NCBI GenBank assembly: GCA_044224905.1
Contig: JBGAJN010000003.1
Coordinates: 1 to 64,000, forward strand
DNA: 64,000 nt
Direction: 5' to 3'
Source: JBGAJN01 sp044224905
Lineage (GTDB): Bacteria; Verrucomicrobiota; Verrucomicrobiia; Limisphaerales; JBGAJN01
Under the pieces are notes generated by a model, which had not been told where the DNA came from, ran no database searches, and was given only the letters and a program-made list of their open reading frames with translations. The number at the start of each line of letters is the position of its first letter. The first letter of the stretch is position 1. Made by a program: the position numbers and the translations under genes. Positions 29,589 to 38,656 of this stretch are shown here, one piece after another.

Positions 29589-29775
29589 GGCGAAATCCTT
29601 CCTTTAACCGACTCGTTCGACGAGCTTTTCCTCGGCGAAGAGCCTTTGAACGCGTCGCGCAAACAATGGAATCACAAGGGTTTGAATCTCGTTCGAGTTT
29701 TTGGACAGCACGGGTTGCGAAACAAAAACTCCGTCACGATTCGCAGCGTGACGGAGTCTTCGAAAATGACCTGAC

Positions 29776-32700
29776 TCAGTTGATGAACGTCAGCTCGTTC
29801 GTCTGGAGGAGAATCTGCGCGAATTTTTCCCAGCCGTTCATCCGGTCGGCAGCGGCCTGGTTGCTGAAGTCTTTTGACGCGCTCCACTCCTGGGGCTTCG
29901 CGCCGGCGGTCTTGATGATGGGCGCCCAGCCGAAGGAGTCGGGCTTTTGATTGCCGCGCGCATCGGCGATGAAGTCGATCGTATCGCCCGCCTTCACCGT
30001 GAGCGCGGGGATTTTGGTCGCGACCGAGTTGCGGAACGCTGTGTAGGGCGAACCAAGCATGCCGGTGCGGCTGTGAACAATGCGGCCGGAGATGCCCATG
30101 CTCGTCTTGTCCTTGCTGCCGTGGCTGAGGGAACCTTCGATCGAGATCGTCATATCCCGCGGCGCAACCCAGCGGCGCACGACGGCGAAATGCCCGACGG
30201 CGGAACCGCCGCCACCGGTCAGGCTCACGACGGGCGAGCGCGTGTCGCCGGCCACGGTTTGCGCGTTCCACGAGCCGTTGAAAGTGTTCATCGAGATGAA
30301 GTGCTTGAGCGTGCGGCGCATCGGATCAACGTCGCCGTAGCCGTAGAGCCAAGCGGGGTCGCCCTCGGCGGCGCTCGGGTTCGCAGCGGCTTCGCCTTTG
30401 ACGAAATCGAGGGCGATTTGTTTTTCCACCGGGCGAGGCGCGCGCTGGTAGATGAGTTTGTAGAGCATTTCGACGCGTTTCTCGAGGGTCTGCTCGGCGA
30501 GGAAGTCGGGCCGGCGCGAGAGGTTGCGCGCCTGCTCGACGACGAGCGAACTGTTCATCATGAAGAGCGCCTGCTGCGGCACGATGGTGTCGGCGCGTTT
30601 GCCGGTCACGAGGTCGGGGCTGGCGAAGTCGAACGCGGTGAGCATCGCGGGGAGGTTCGCGCGGTCCACGTAGCCGTAAACGGAGCGGCGGGTGGAATAG
30701 GGCTCGGAGTTCAACCGGACCGAAGGCCCGCCCATCGCGAGATCGAGCCGCCCGCCGATGGCGAGAATGGTGTCGCGCAACGCTTCGAAGTCGAGGCGGC
30801 GGCGGTTCATCTGCCAGAGATATTTGTTGTCCGGGTCGGCCTGCACCTTGCGGGCGTCGTCGTCGCTGCTCTGCTGGTAAACGGACGAGAGCATGATGAG
30901 CTTGTGCATTTTCTTAAACGACCAGCCCTGCTCGGCGAACGTCGAGGCGAGCCAATCGAGCAGCTCTGGATGTGTGGGCAACTCGCCGCGGGTGCCGAAG
31001 TCGTCGAGGCTGCGTACGAGACCTTCGCCGAAATGATGGCGCCAGATGCGGTTGACGATGACGCGCGCGGTGAGCGGGTTGTCCTTCGTCGCGATCGACT
31101 TCGCGAGTTCAAGGCGACCGCTGCCTTCCTTGAAGGGCTTCGGTTCGCCTTCGGAGAGAATCTGGAGGAACTGGCGCGGAACGACGGGGCCGCGGGTGGC
31201 GGCATTGCCGCGCAGCATGATGGCTGAATCGGTCGGGCGCTCGCGATCTTCCATTACGGTAGCGTGCGCTGGGGAGCCGGGATGGCGGGCCTTCACGTCG
31301 TTGATGGCGCGCTCGAAGCCTTCGATTTTTCCGCGTAAACGATTGTCGCCACGAGCGAGGCCGGCGATGCGATTATCGTCGAGGAAGCTGGGCGAGCCGC
31401 GGCCGTGAGTGATCTGGCGAATCTCTTCGAGCGCCGGGTCGTTGAGTTTGGTCGGTTCCGGGGCGAGCTTCACGTTGGCGACGGTCTTGGACTTGCGACT
31501 CATTTCCTTCCACGGCGAGTAGAGCGAATCCCATTTCCTGTCGGTGTCGGTGAACAACGCGTTGTAGCGGGCGGCCACCTGTGCCATGGAGGTCGGCGTG
31601 GTGGTGAACATCCGCGCGACATAGGAGTTGAGCTTCTTTTTCGTGTCGGCGTTGGCGGCGAACTTGGCGGAAAGCTCGCGGGCCTTGGCCGGAAACTCGC
31701 GCGGTGAAAGCTTGGCGAACTCCACCCACGGCGTGAGCACGGGGTGGAACTTGTTCGTCTGGCTGTCGAGCAGGTTCTTCCACGCGTTGCCGACGCCGGA
31801 GTTCATGTCGCGACGCTGGAAGTAAACACCGGTGGTGACGTTCGTGCCGGAATATTTGTGATCGTACAGCGCGAGCCAGTAATCGGCGGCTTTCTGTTGC
31901 AGGGCGATCGATTGCTGGAGGCCGTAATCGGCGAACCATTTCCGCTCTTCTTCCTTCGCGCGCTCGAGTTCGGTGAGGAACGAGCGGTGGAGCGTATCGT
32001 TCTTCGGCGTTTGAATCTGCGGCCCCTCGTCCAGGAAGCGGCTGCTGTTGAACACGCCGTGCAGCGCGTAGTAATCCTTCATCTGGATGGGATCGAACTT
32101 GTGATCGTGGCAGCGTGCGCATGCGAGCGTCAGCCCCATCGTGGTTTTGCCGATGAGGTCGATGCGGTCATCAATGATGTCGTTGACGGAATTGTTGAAC
32201 GCGTTGCCAAGCGTGAGGAAACCCATCGCGGCGAGGTGCGGCTTCTCGGTGTCGCTCAACGCGACTTTGTCGGCGGCGATTTGATAGGTGAGGAACTTGT
32301 CATAGGGGAGATCGTCGTTGAACGACCTGATGACCCAGTCGCGGTACGTGAAGGCGTAAACGTAACGGTTGTCGCGTTGCGCGAGCGGGCCCTTGGTCTC
32401 GCCATACTTCGCGAGATCGAGCCAGTAACGGCCCCAGCGTTCGCCGTAGTGTGGAGAATTGATCAGACGAACCACGACCTTCTCGAAGGCGCCGGGCGAA
32501 GTGTCCGCGAGAAAATCTTCCAGTTCCTTGGGCGACGGCGGGAGACCGGTGAGGTCAAAGGTCGCGCGGCGCAGCAGGGTGGTCTTGTCGGCCTGCGCTG
32601 AAGGCTTGAGACTTTTCTCGGTCATCTTCGCGAGCACGAACGCGTCGATCGGCGTCTTCACCCAACCCTTCGCGTCGGCCGGCGCGGGTGGCGCGGGCTT

Positions 32701-33177
32701 GGTAATGGGACGGAAAGACCAGTGCTGTTTCGCTTTCGCGAAGTCCACCTTGTAGGTCGTCGCGGCGGCGCCGGAGCGCGGATCGGGCGCTCCCATTTTC
32801 ACCCACGCTTCGAGATCGGCGATCATGGCGTCGGGCAACTTTTTGTCGCTCGGCGGCATTTGCAGATCCTGCTCTTTGTAGCGGACCGCGCGGATGATGA
32901 GCGATTTGTCCGGATTTCCGGGAACGAGCCCGGGGCCGGTGTCGCCGCCCTTGAGCAGGCCGTCGCGCGTGTCGAGCGAGAGGCCGCCTTTGATTTTCTC
33001 TCCCGACGGGCTGTGACACTTGTAACAGTGTTCGGCGAGAATCGGGCGGATCTTCGCTTCGAAGAACTGGATCTGATCCGGGGTGAGTTTCGAGTCGGCG
33101 GCGGAGGCGGAAATCGCGGCGGCGCACAGCGCGCTCACCGCGGCCAGTCTTGGGAGGACGAACAAGCCGTTTTTCAT
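29776..33177 (-). CDS. DUF1549/DUF1553 (PSD1) cytochrome-like protein (1133 aa)
   Basis: A signal peptide (residues 1-27) precedes a planctomycete cytochrome C domain with C-Y-K-C-H at 51-55 and M-P-P in the heme distal loop, then DUF1549 (with T-L-A-C-A-R-C-H-D-H-K-F-D-P) and DUF1553 (N-R-I-W-R-H-H-F-G, D-D-F-G, L-R-D-T-I-L-A). The family is exported and is almost always followed by a DUF1501 partner; here the DUF1501 gene precedes it, 24 bp away. The C-terminus has an added beta-rich part (about residues 950-1133) with a lectin or jelly-roll look. Proposed role of the family: secreted redox or sulfated-polymer degradation; unproven. Confidence 0.92.
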   Translation of the reverse strand: MKNGLFVLPRLAAVSALCAAAISASAADSKLTPDQIQFFEAKIRPILAEHCYKCHSPSGEKIKGGLSLDTRDGLLKGGDTGPGLVPGNPDKSLIIRAVRYKEQDLQMPPSDKKLPDAMIADLEAWVKMGAPDPRSGAAATTYKVDFAKAKQHWSFRPITKPAPPAPADAKGWVKTPIDAFVLAKMTEKSLKPSAQADKTTLLRRATFDLTGLPPSPKELEDFLADTSPGAFEKVVVRLINSPHYGERWGRYWLDLAKYGETKGPLAQRDNRYVYAFTYRDWVIRSFNDDLPYDKFLTYQIAADKVALSDTEKPHLAAMGFLTLGNAFNNSVNDIIDDRIDLIGKTTMGLTLACARCHDHKFDPIQMKDYYALHGVFNSSRFLDEGPQIQTPKNDTLHRSFLTELERAKEEERKWFADYGLQQSIALQQKAADYWLALYDHKYSGTNVTTGVYFQRRDMNSGVGNAWKNLLDSQTNKFHPVLTPWVEFAKLSPREFPAKARELSAKFAANADTKKKLNSYVARMFTTTPTSMAQVAARYNALFTDTDRKWDSLYSPWKEMSRKSKTVANVKLAPEPTKLNDPALEEIRQITHGRGSPSFLDDNRIAGLARGDNRLRGKIEGFERAINDVKARHPGSPAHATVMEDRERPTDSAIMLRGNAATRGPVVPRQFLQILSEGEPKPFKEGSGRLELAKSIATKDNPLTARVIVNRIWRHHFGEGLVRSLDDFGTRGELPTHPELLDWLASTFAEQGWSFKKMHKLIMLSSVYQQSSDDDARKVQADPDNKYLWQMNRRRLDFEALRDTILAIGGRLDLAMGGPSVRLNSEPYSTRRSVYGYVDRANLPAMLTAFDFASPDLVTGKRADTIVPQQALFMMNSSLVVEQARNLSRRPDFLAEQTLEKRVEMLYKLIYQRAPRPVEKQIALDFVKGEAAANPSAAEGDPAWLYGYGDVDPMRRTLKHFISMNTFNGSWNAQTVAGDTRSPVVSLTGGGGSAVGHFAVVRRWVAPRDMTISIEGSLSHGSKDKTSMGISGRIVHSRTGMLGSPYTAFRNSVATKIPALTVKAGDTIDFIADARGNQKPDSFGWAPIIKTAGAKPQEWSASKDFSNQAAADRMNGWEKFAQILLQTNELTFIN

Positions 33178-33201
33178 ACGCAGAAACTCCGAGTCATTGG
33201 C

Positions 33202-34626
33202 TCACGCGATGACTTTGTTGATCACGTTGCCGTAAACATCCGTCAGGCGGAAGTCGCGGCCGTTGTAGCGGTAAGTGAGCTTCTCGTGGTTGAAGCCGAA
33301 GAGTTGCAGGATCGTCGCGTGGAGATCGTGGATGTGAACCTTGTCGGTCACCGCGCGATCGCCGAACTCGTCGGTCGCGCCGTAAACAGTGCCGCCCTTG
33401 ATGCCGCCACCGGCCATCCACATCGAGAATGCGCGACCGTTGTGCGTACGACCGGGGCTCATGCCGCCACGTACGCCGCCGTCCGCGGCCGCTGAGCGAC
33501 CGAATTCGCCGCTCCAGATGACGAGCGTGTCCTGAAGCATCCCGCGCTGAGCGAGGTCGGTGAGCAACGCTGCCGCGGGCTTGTCGATTTCACCCGCGCG
33601 CTGGCGCATGGCGGTTTCGAGATTGTTATGGTGATCCCAACCGCCGTGCCAGACCTGCACGAAGCGGACGCCTTTTTCGAGGAGGCGGCGCGCGATGAGC
33701 ATCTGTTTACCCTGCGGCGTATTCGCACCGTAGAGGTCGCGGATGTTCTGCGGTTCCTTGTTGATGTCGAAAGCATCGGTTGCCTCGAGCTGCATCTGGT
33801 AGGCGAGTTCGTACGCTTGAAGACGCGCTTCGAGCTGGTCGTCCTTGCGCTGGCTCTGGGCGTGGACTTCGTTGAGCTTGTTGAGCAAGTCGAGCTGGCG
33901 ACGCTGCTCTGGGAGCGTGGTGTAACGGCTCTTGATGTTCTCAATCATCTTGTCGACCGTCGCGGCCGAGGTGTTGATCGGCGTGCCTTGGAACATGCCG
34001 GGGAGAAACGCGGAGCGGAGATTTTCCGGGGCAATGCCGCCGGGCGAAAGAGAAATGAACCCGGGCAAGTTCTGGTTCACCGTGCCGAGGCCGTAGGTGA
34101 TCCACGAACCGACGCTCGGTTTCACCAAGCGCGTGGAACCGGTGTTCATCATCACCGTCGCCGCCGCGTGGTCGGGCATGTCGGTGTACATCGAACGGAT
34201 GACCGCCATTTCGTCCACGTGCTTGGCGAGTTCGGGGAAAACTTCGCTCGTCTCGATGCCGCTCTTGCCGCTCTTCCTGAACTCGAACGGCGAGGCGAAA
34301 CCCGTGGCGTTCTTGTCGTCCGGCATCGGACCGTCGTTGTATTTCCGCAACGCTGGCTTCGGATCCCACGTGTCAATCTGCGAGGGCGCGCCGGACGCGA
34401 AAATGTGCAGGATGCGCTTGGCCTTGCCGGGGAAGTGCGGTTGCTTCGGCGCGAGCGGCGAGGCGGGTGCCGCACCGGCAACCACTGGGTCAAGTAATCC
34501 AGCAGCGACAAGTCCAGTGAGGCTCAGGGCACCGAAACCCATGCCGGCGCGTTCGAGAAACTGGCGGCGGTTCAGGAACAAATCTTCCGGGCGAAGCTGC
34601 AAGTCCTGGCAGGTGGGATGGATCAT
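33202..34626 (-). CDS. DUF1501 family protein, Tat-exported (474 aa)
   Basis: The start at 34626 gives a twin-arginine signal (L-N-R-R-Q-F-L-E-R-A-G) and a hydrophobic stretch. The sulfatase-like fold shows A-P-S-Q-I-D-T-W-D-P-K-P near 72-83, H-A-A-A-T-V-M-M-N-T-G and the final G-R-D-F-R-L-T-D-V-Y-G-N-V. DUF1501 proteins are alkaline-phosphatase-superfamily relatives paired with DUF1549/DUF1553 proteins, as here. It is the last coding gene before the right end of the Tn7-like element. Confidence 0.92.
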   Translation of the reverse strand: MIHPTCQDLQLRPEDLFLNRRQFLERAGMGFGALSLTGLVAAGLLDPVVAGAAPASPLAPKQPHFPGKAKRILHIFASGAPSQIDTWDPKPALRKYNDGPMPDDKNATGFASPFEFRKSGKSGIETSEVFPELAKHVDEMAVIRSMYTDMPDHAAATVMMNTGSTRLVKPSVGSWITYGLGTVNQNLPGFISLSPGGIAPENLRSAFLPGMFQGTPINTSAATVDKMIENIKSRYTTLPEQRRQLDLLNKLNEVHAQSQRKDDQLEARLQAYELAYQMQLEATDAFDINKEPQNIRDLYGANTPQGKQMLIARRLLEKGVRFVQVWHGGWDHHNNLETAMRQRAGEIDKPAAALLTDLAQRGMLQDTLVIWSGEFGRSAAADGGVRGGMSPGRTHNGRAFSMWMAGGGIKGGTVYGATDEFGDRAVTDKVHIHDLHATILQLFGFNHEKLTYRYNGRDFRLTDVYGNVINKVIA

Positions 34627-34639
34627 AATGGTTTTTGTG

Positions 34640-35190
34640 TTTTCGTTTTTTCGCAGTTCGGACGGAGCCAGTCGCAGTTGCGAATTCACCGTCGGGCGTA
34701 ACCGGCCATAAGATGCCGATGCAAGCGCTACTGTCAAACCGATCTTGCCATTGAAACGGCAAATTTGACCCGTTCAAAAGACGGTCTCGGTGAAGGCCTC
34801 ATTCAACTGACATTTCCCATGTGGTTTCATGCCCACGACCGGCGTAAGTGGTGTTCGTGATTTTCTGCCTGCTCCCAGAAGATGTAAGTCGCTTTTCCAG
34901 TCCGCTCTCAGTTTTTGTCCGGCGCGAGAGGTGTTTCGACGCCATTTTGTGCTCCAAAGCCCTTTTTCTCCCGGAGATGAAGACCCCGCCGCCGTTGTTG
35001 CCGTGGTTTTCATGCGATTCCTTCCACTTTTCCTTCATCCAGATGCCGCTGCGAATCTCAGCCAGCCAATCGAACCCTCGTTTCGAGCTCGTCAACCGGT
35101 AATCTTTGGCTCGTGATCCGTATGTCTCTAATTCAAAATGCACAAATTGTTGGAGGCGAGAAACTAAACAAACAACGACAGCGCGGAATC
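34640..35190. other. 550-bp stretch without a convincing gene
   Basis: Overlapping open frames of 79 to 114 codons exist on both strands, but none has a ribosome site, signal or family resemblance and they overlap one another. This is the position where Tn7 itself carries tnsA; nothing like it is present. Confidence 0.5.
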
Positions 35191-35191
35191 T

Positions 35192-35259
35192 CAGTTACAA
35201 ACTCTATTGTCCAGTTACAGACTTTATTGCCCAGTTACCAACTCTATTGTTTCTCTACA
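35192..35259. repeat. right end with three tandem transposase-site repeats
   Basis: Three 20-bp copies run directly head to tail at 35192-35211, 35212-35231 and 35232-35251, followed by the terminal TACA (35256-35259). They are in opposite orientation to the three copies at the left end. Confidence 0.8.
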
Positions 35260-35282
35260 CTCTGAGTGCCGTCACCAATTCA

Positions 35283-37142
35283 TCATTCCACGGTTACGCT
35301 CTTGGCGAGATTGCGCGGCTTGTCGACATCGCAACCGCGGGCGACGGCGATGTGGTAGGCGAGGAGTTGGAGAGGAATGATTGCCAGCAAGGGAAAGATG
35401 GATTCCTGAGTCGTCGGCAAGTAGATGACGTCGTCTGCGAGTTTTCCGATTTGCGTGTCGCCTTCGGAGGCGATAGCGATGATGAGGCCTTGCCGGGCGC
35501 GGATCATGGCAAGGTTGGCCATCGTCTTCTCGTACATCGAATCTTGCGGCACCAAGAAAACCGTCGGTGTCTTTGCGTCGATCAACGCGATAGGGCCATG
35601 CTTCATTTCCGCGGCGGAATAGCCTTCGGCATGGATGTATGAAATTTCCTTGAGCTTAAGCGCGCCTTCAAGGGCGATAGGGAAGGTGTATTGGCGGCCG
35701 AGGAAGAAAAAGTCTTCGGCCTTCGCGTATTTCTTGGCCAGCAATTGAATCAGCGCATCCTGCTTGAGGATTGCTTCGATCTGGGCAGGTGCAGTTTCAA
35801 GGGCGCGCAGAATTTGGGTCGCACGCGGCGCGGAGAGCATGCGCATACGGCCGAGATGGACTCCGAGCAAGGTGAGGATGCTCAGCGTTGAGACGAAGGC
35901 CTTCGTGGAAGCGACACCGATCTCGGGGCCGGCGTGCATGTAAATACCGCCGTCCGCTTCGCGCGCGATGGTGCTGCCAACTACGTTTACGATCGCGAGG
36001 GCTTTATGGCCGCGCCGCTTCGCTTCACGAAGTGCGGCGAGAGTGTCGGCAGTTTCGCCTGACTGCGATAGCACGAGCAGCACGGTGTTCTTTTCGAGTG
36101 GCGCGTTGCGGTAGCAAAATTCGTGGGCGAACTCGACCTCGACGGGGAGATGCGCGAGTTCTTCGATTAAGTATTCGCCGACGAGTGCGGCGTGCCAACT
36201 GGTGCCACTGGCGGCGATGACGATGCGTTCGATGCCCCGCAATTCCGCTGCCGTCATGTTAAGCCCGCCGAACTTCGCTGTGGCACCCTCGAAATCCAAA
36301 CGACCGCGCAGCGCGTTTTCAACGGTGCGGGGCTGCTCGAAAATCTCCTTCAGCATGAAGTGCGGAAACTTTCCGCGTTCGGCATCTTGTGCGCCGAACT
36401 CCAGGCGACTGATTTGAACATTGGCTGTGTCGGAGCCGAGGTTCGTTACGTCGAAGCGGTCACGAGTGACGGTGGCGACGTCGTAGTCGTTGAGGAAGAC
36501 AACTTGCCTTGTGTGCGCGACGATGGCGTTGGCATCGCTGGTGAGAAAATTTTCTCCATCGCCGACACCGATAATAAGGGGCGAGCCGCGGCGCGCGCCG
36601 ACAATTACTCCCGGACAGTCTGCGCTGACGACGGCGAGTCCGTAGGTGCCGATGACTTCGCGCAGTGCATTGGTGACGGCGAGTGTGAGGGTCTCGGCGG
36701 TGGCGGGTTTGCCGTTCGTGACTTTGGCGTGGTGTTCCCCGATCAAGTGGGCAAGCACTTCAGTGTCCGTTGCAGAATGGAATGTGTGACCGCGCTGCAT
36801 TAAGTCCTGCTTCAGGCGGTCGTAGTTTTCGATCACGCCGTTATGAACGATTGCGATGCGGCCCGATTGATCGAGGTGCGGATGGGAGTTCTCGTCCGAC
36901 GGCGGGCCGTGCGTGGCCCAGCGGGTGTGTCCCAAACCGAGTGTGCCTTCGGCGGGGGAAGCGGCGACGACATGGCTGAGGCCGGCGTCGATTCGGCCCT
37001 TCTTCTTGCGCAGTTGAAGCGTTGCGCCTTGCTGAACCACTATGCCCGCGCTGTCATAGCCACGGTATTCCAAGCGCCGCAATCCTTCGAGAAGGATGGG
37101 CGTGGCGATGTTTTTGCCGACGTAGCCGATAATGCCGCACAT
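35283..37142 (-). CDS. glmS: glutamine-fructose-6-phosphate aminotransferase (619 aa)
   Basis: GlmS makes glucosamine-6-phosphate for peptidoglycan and lipid A. The N-terminal glutaminase has the catalytic Cys2 (M-C-G-I-I-G-Y), H-T-R-W-A-T-H-G and L-A-H-L-I; the C-terminal isomerase has two SIS domains with A-S-G-T-S-W-H-A and L-V-L-S-Q-S-G-E-T-A-D-T and ends in the diagnostic K-S-V-T-V-E. Length is typical. The end of glmS is the attTn7 recognition site in many bacteria, and the Tn7-like right end lies 23 bp beyond this stop codon. No glmS ribozyme was recognised in the 116-bp upstream gap shared with glgC. Confidence 0.97.
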   Translation of the reverse strand: MCGIIGYVGKNIATPILLEGLRRLEYRGYDSAGIVVQQGATLQLRKKKGRIDAGLSHVVAASPAEGTLGLGHTRWATHGPPSDENSHPHLDQSGRIAIVHNGVIENYDRLKQDLMQRGHTFHSATDTEVLAHLIGEHHAKVTNGKPATAETLTLAVTNALREVIGTYGLAVVSADCPGVIVGARRGSPLIIGVGDGENFLTSDANAIVAHTRQVVFLNDYDVATVTRDRFDVTNLGSDTANVQISRLEFGAQDAERGKFPHFMLKEIFEQPRTVENALRGRLDFEGATAKFGGLNMTAAELRGIERIVIAASGTSWHAALVGEYLIEELAHLPVEVEFAHEFCYRNAPLEKNTVLLVLSQSGETADTLAALREAKRRGHKALAIVNVVGSTIAREADGGIYMHAGPEIGVASTKAFVSTLSILTLLGVHLGRMRMLSAPRATQILRALETAPAQIEAILKQDALIQLLAKKYAKAEDFFFLGRQYTFPIALEGALKLKEISYIHAEGYSAAEMKHGPIALIDAKTPTVFLVPQDSMYEKTMANLAMIRARQGLIIAIASEGDTQIGKLADDVIYLPTTQESIFPLLAIIPLQLLAYHIAVARGCDVDKPRNLAKSVTVE

Positions 37143-37193
37143 TAGAGTTTATTCGGATGAATTGGCGCGAAACTTGAAACGGAGTGTTACCGC

Positions 37194-37223
37194 TTGCGCC
37201 CTTAATTCGCCCCAGAGTATAAC
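37194..37223 (+). promoter_or_regulatory. candidate glgC promoter
   Basis: TTGCGC (37194-37199) and TATAAC (37218-37223) are separated by 18 bp, 35 bp before the glgC start, in the gap divergent from glmS. Confidence 0.5.
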
Positions 37224-37258
37224 CGTCTCAGACATCCAGCAAGATTGGATTTCCTTTT

Positions 37259-38566
37259 ATGATGATCGCCAAAAGAATGTCGCCCCACACCAGCAACGTG
37301 CTCGCTATAATCATGGGCGGAGGGCAGGGGACCCGGTTGTTCCCGCTCACGCGCGAGCGCTCCAAGCCGGCGGTGCCGCTGGCGGGTAAGTATCGCCTTG
37401 TCGACATCCCGATTTCCAACTGTATCAACTCCGGTTTGCGCCGGGTGTACGTGTTGACGCAATTCAACTCCACGTCCCTGCATCGGCACATTTCGCAGTC
37501 GTACAAGTTCGATCAATTCTCTGACGGGTTCGTCGAAATTCTCGCCGCGCAGCAAACGTTCGCCGACACCTCGTGGTATCAGGGCACCGCCGATGCGGTG
37601 CGCAAGAATCTCGTTCACTTCCTCGACCACGATTTCGAATACGTGCTGATTCTGAGCGGCGACCAACTTTACCGGATGGATTTCCGCCGCATCATCGCGC
37701 AACACATCGAGACCTCGGCCGACATGACGGTCGCCACGATGCCGGTGTTGCACAAGGACGTGTCATCGCTGGGCATCATGCAGATCAATGAGGAGCGCCG
37801 CATCACGCGATTTGTCGAGAAGCCGAAGGATCCAGCGGTGCAAGATTCGTTGCGGCTTCCACGCGATTGGTATGAGCGCCTTGGAATTGAGGGCGAATCA
37901 GACTTCTGGATGGCGTCGATGGGTATTTACGTCTTCAACCGCGAAGTGCTTACGCGTCTCTTGGACAACTCGCTAACAGATTTCGGCAAGCACATCATTC
38001 CGGGTGCGATCGAAAAGTACCGCGTCTTCTCCCACGCGTTCCAAGGCTACTGGGAAGACATCGGAACCATTCGCAATTATTTTGAAGCGAATCTGGACTG
38101 CGCTGCCGAGTTGCCGCGCTTCAATTTCTTCGACATGTCCGCGCCGATATTCAGCCGCCCGCGCTTCCTGCCGGCGTCGAAGATTAACGGTGCCGAGATT
38201 GATCACGCGGTCATTTCGGATGGTTGCATCATCAACCGTTGCAAAATCAACAAGAGCATCGTGGGCGTGCGCAGCCTCATCGACGAAGGGTCAAATCTCG
38301 ATCGCGTGGTGTTGCTGGGTAACGACTACTACGAATCCGAGGCTTCGATACTGGCCAACGCCGGCAACGGCCGCCCACGAATTGGCATCGGGCAGAATAC
38401 CAAGATCGAAAACGCTATCGTGGACAAAAACGCTCGCATCGGTTGCAACTGCTTGATCAGTCCGGCGGGCAAGCCAGAGAACGTGGATCACCCGTTGTAC
38501 TATATTCGTGATGGTATCGTGATCATTGCGAAAAACGCCGTGATCCCCGACAACACGATCATCTGA
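37259..38566 (+). CDS. glgC: glucose-1-phosphate adenylyltransferase (435 aa)
   Basis: GlgC makes ADP-glucose for glycogen synthesis. The nucleotidyltransferase signature G-G-G-Q-G-T-R-L-F-P-L-T at 20-31, K-P-A-V-P-L-A-G-K-Y-R-L-V-D-I-P, the active-site G-D-Q-L-Y-R-M-D and a C-terminal left-handed beta-helix region (H-A-V-I-S-D-G-C-I-I) are present. Two ATG codons stand in tandem at 37259 and 37262. It is transcribed alone, divergent from glmS, and followed by a strong terminator. No other glg gene is in the window. Confidence 0.95.
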   Translation: MMIAKRMSPHTSNVLAIIMGGGQGTRLFPLTRERSKPAVPLAGKYRLVDIPISNCINSGLRRVYVLTQFNSTSLHRHISQSYKFDQFSDGFVEILAAQQTFADTSWYQGTADAVRKNLVHFLDHDFEYVLILSGDQLYRMDFRRIIAQHIETSADMTVATMPVLHKDVSSLGIMQINEERRITRFVEKPKDPAVQDSLRLPRDWYERLGIEGESDFWMASMGIYVFNREVLTRLLDNSLTDFGKHIIPGAIEKYRVFSHAFQGYWEDIGTIRNYFEANLDCAAELPRFNFFDMSAPIFSRPRFLPASKINGAEIDHAVISDGCIINRCKINKSIVGVRSLIDEGSNLDRVVLLGNDYYESEASILANAGNGRPRIGIGQNTKIENAIVDKNARIGCNCLISPAGKPENVDHPLYYIRDGIVIIAKNAVIPDNTII

Positions 38567-38595
38567 TCGGCTTCGTAATTTGCGACGATTGACAA

Positions 38596-38623
38596 CTGCC
38601 GGCACAATGCCGGCAGTTTTTTT
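38596..38623 (+). terminator. glgC intrinsic terminator
   Basis: CTGCCGGC (38596-38603) pairs with GCCGGCAG (38609-38616), followed by seven T. The same stem occurs at 63196-63216 with a different loop. Confidence 0.9.
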
Positions 38624-38656
38624 GTGTTTACATGGCAACGGCAGCTTTCGGCTGCG

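Larger units (their letters stand above)
10799..35259. mobile_element. Tn7-like element at attTn7 (24.5 kb, no transposase genes seen)
   Basis: Both termini begin TGTA and reach the first repeat core after nine bases (TGTATTTGA and TGTAGAGAA). Each end has three copies of a ~19-bp site (consensus ACAATARAGTTTGTAACTG): left copies at 10808-10826, 10875-10893 and 10930-10948; right copies, inverted and exactly tandem at 20 bp, at 35232-35250, 35212-35230 and 35192-35210. Tn7 has the same asymmetry (spaced TnsB sites left, packed sites right), 5'-TGT ends, a 5-bp duplication and right-end-proximal insertion just downstream of glmS. Here the right end lies 23 bp after the glmS stop. No tnsA, tnsB, tnsC or tnsD homolog is visible between the ends, so the element is either defective or moved in trans. 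The interpretation of all intervening genes as one cargo is an inference. Confidence 0.72.

Noticed and set aside
34799..35143. 114-aa gene near the right end
   Set aside because: It overlaps another open frame of similar quality on the same strand, has no ribosome site and no recognisable domain.
10799..35259. tnsA/tnsB/tnsC/tnsD or CRISPR-associated transposon genes
   Set aside because: Read through all coding frames; none resembles TnsABCD, TniQ or Cas proteins, and no CRISPR repeats were seen.
35283..37258. glmS ribozyme
   Set aside because: The 116-bp upstream gap is shared with divergent glgC and is too short and without the ribozyme's conserved core.
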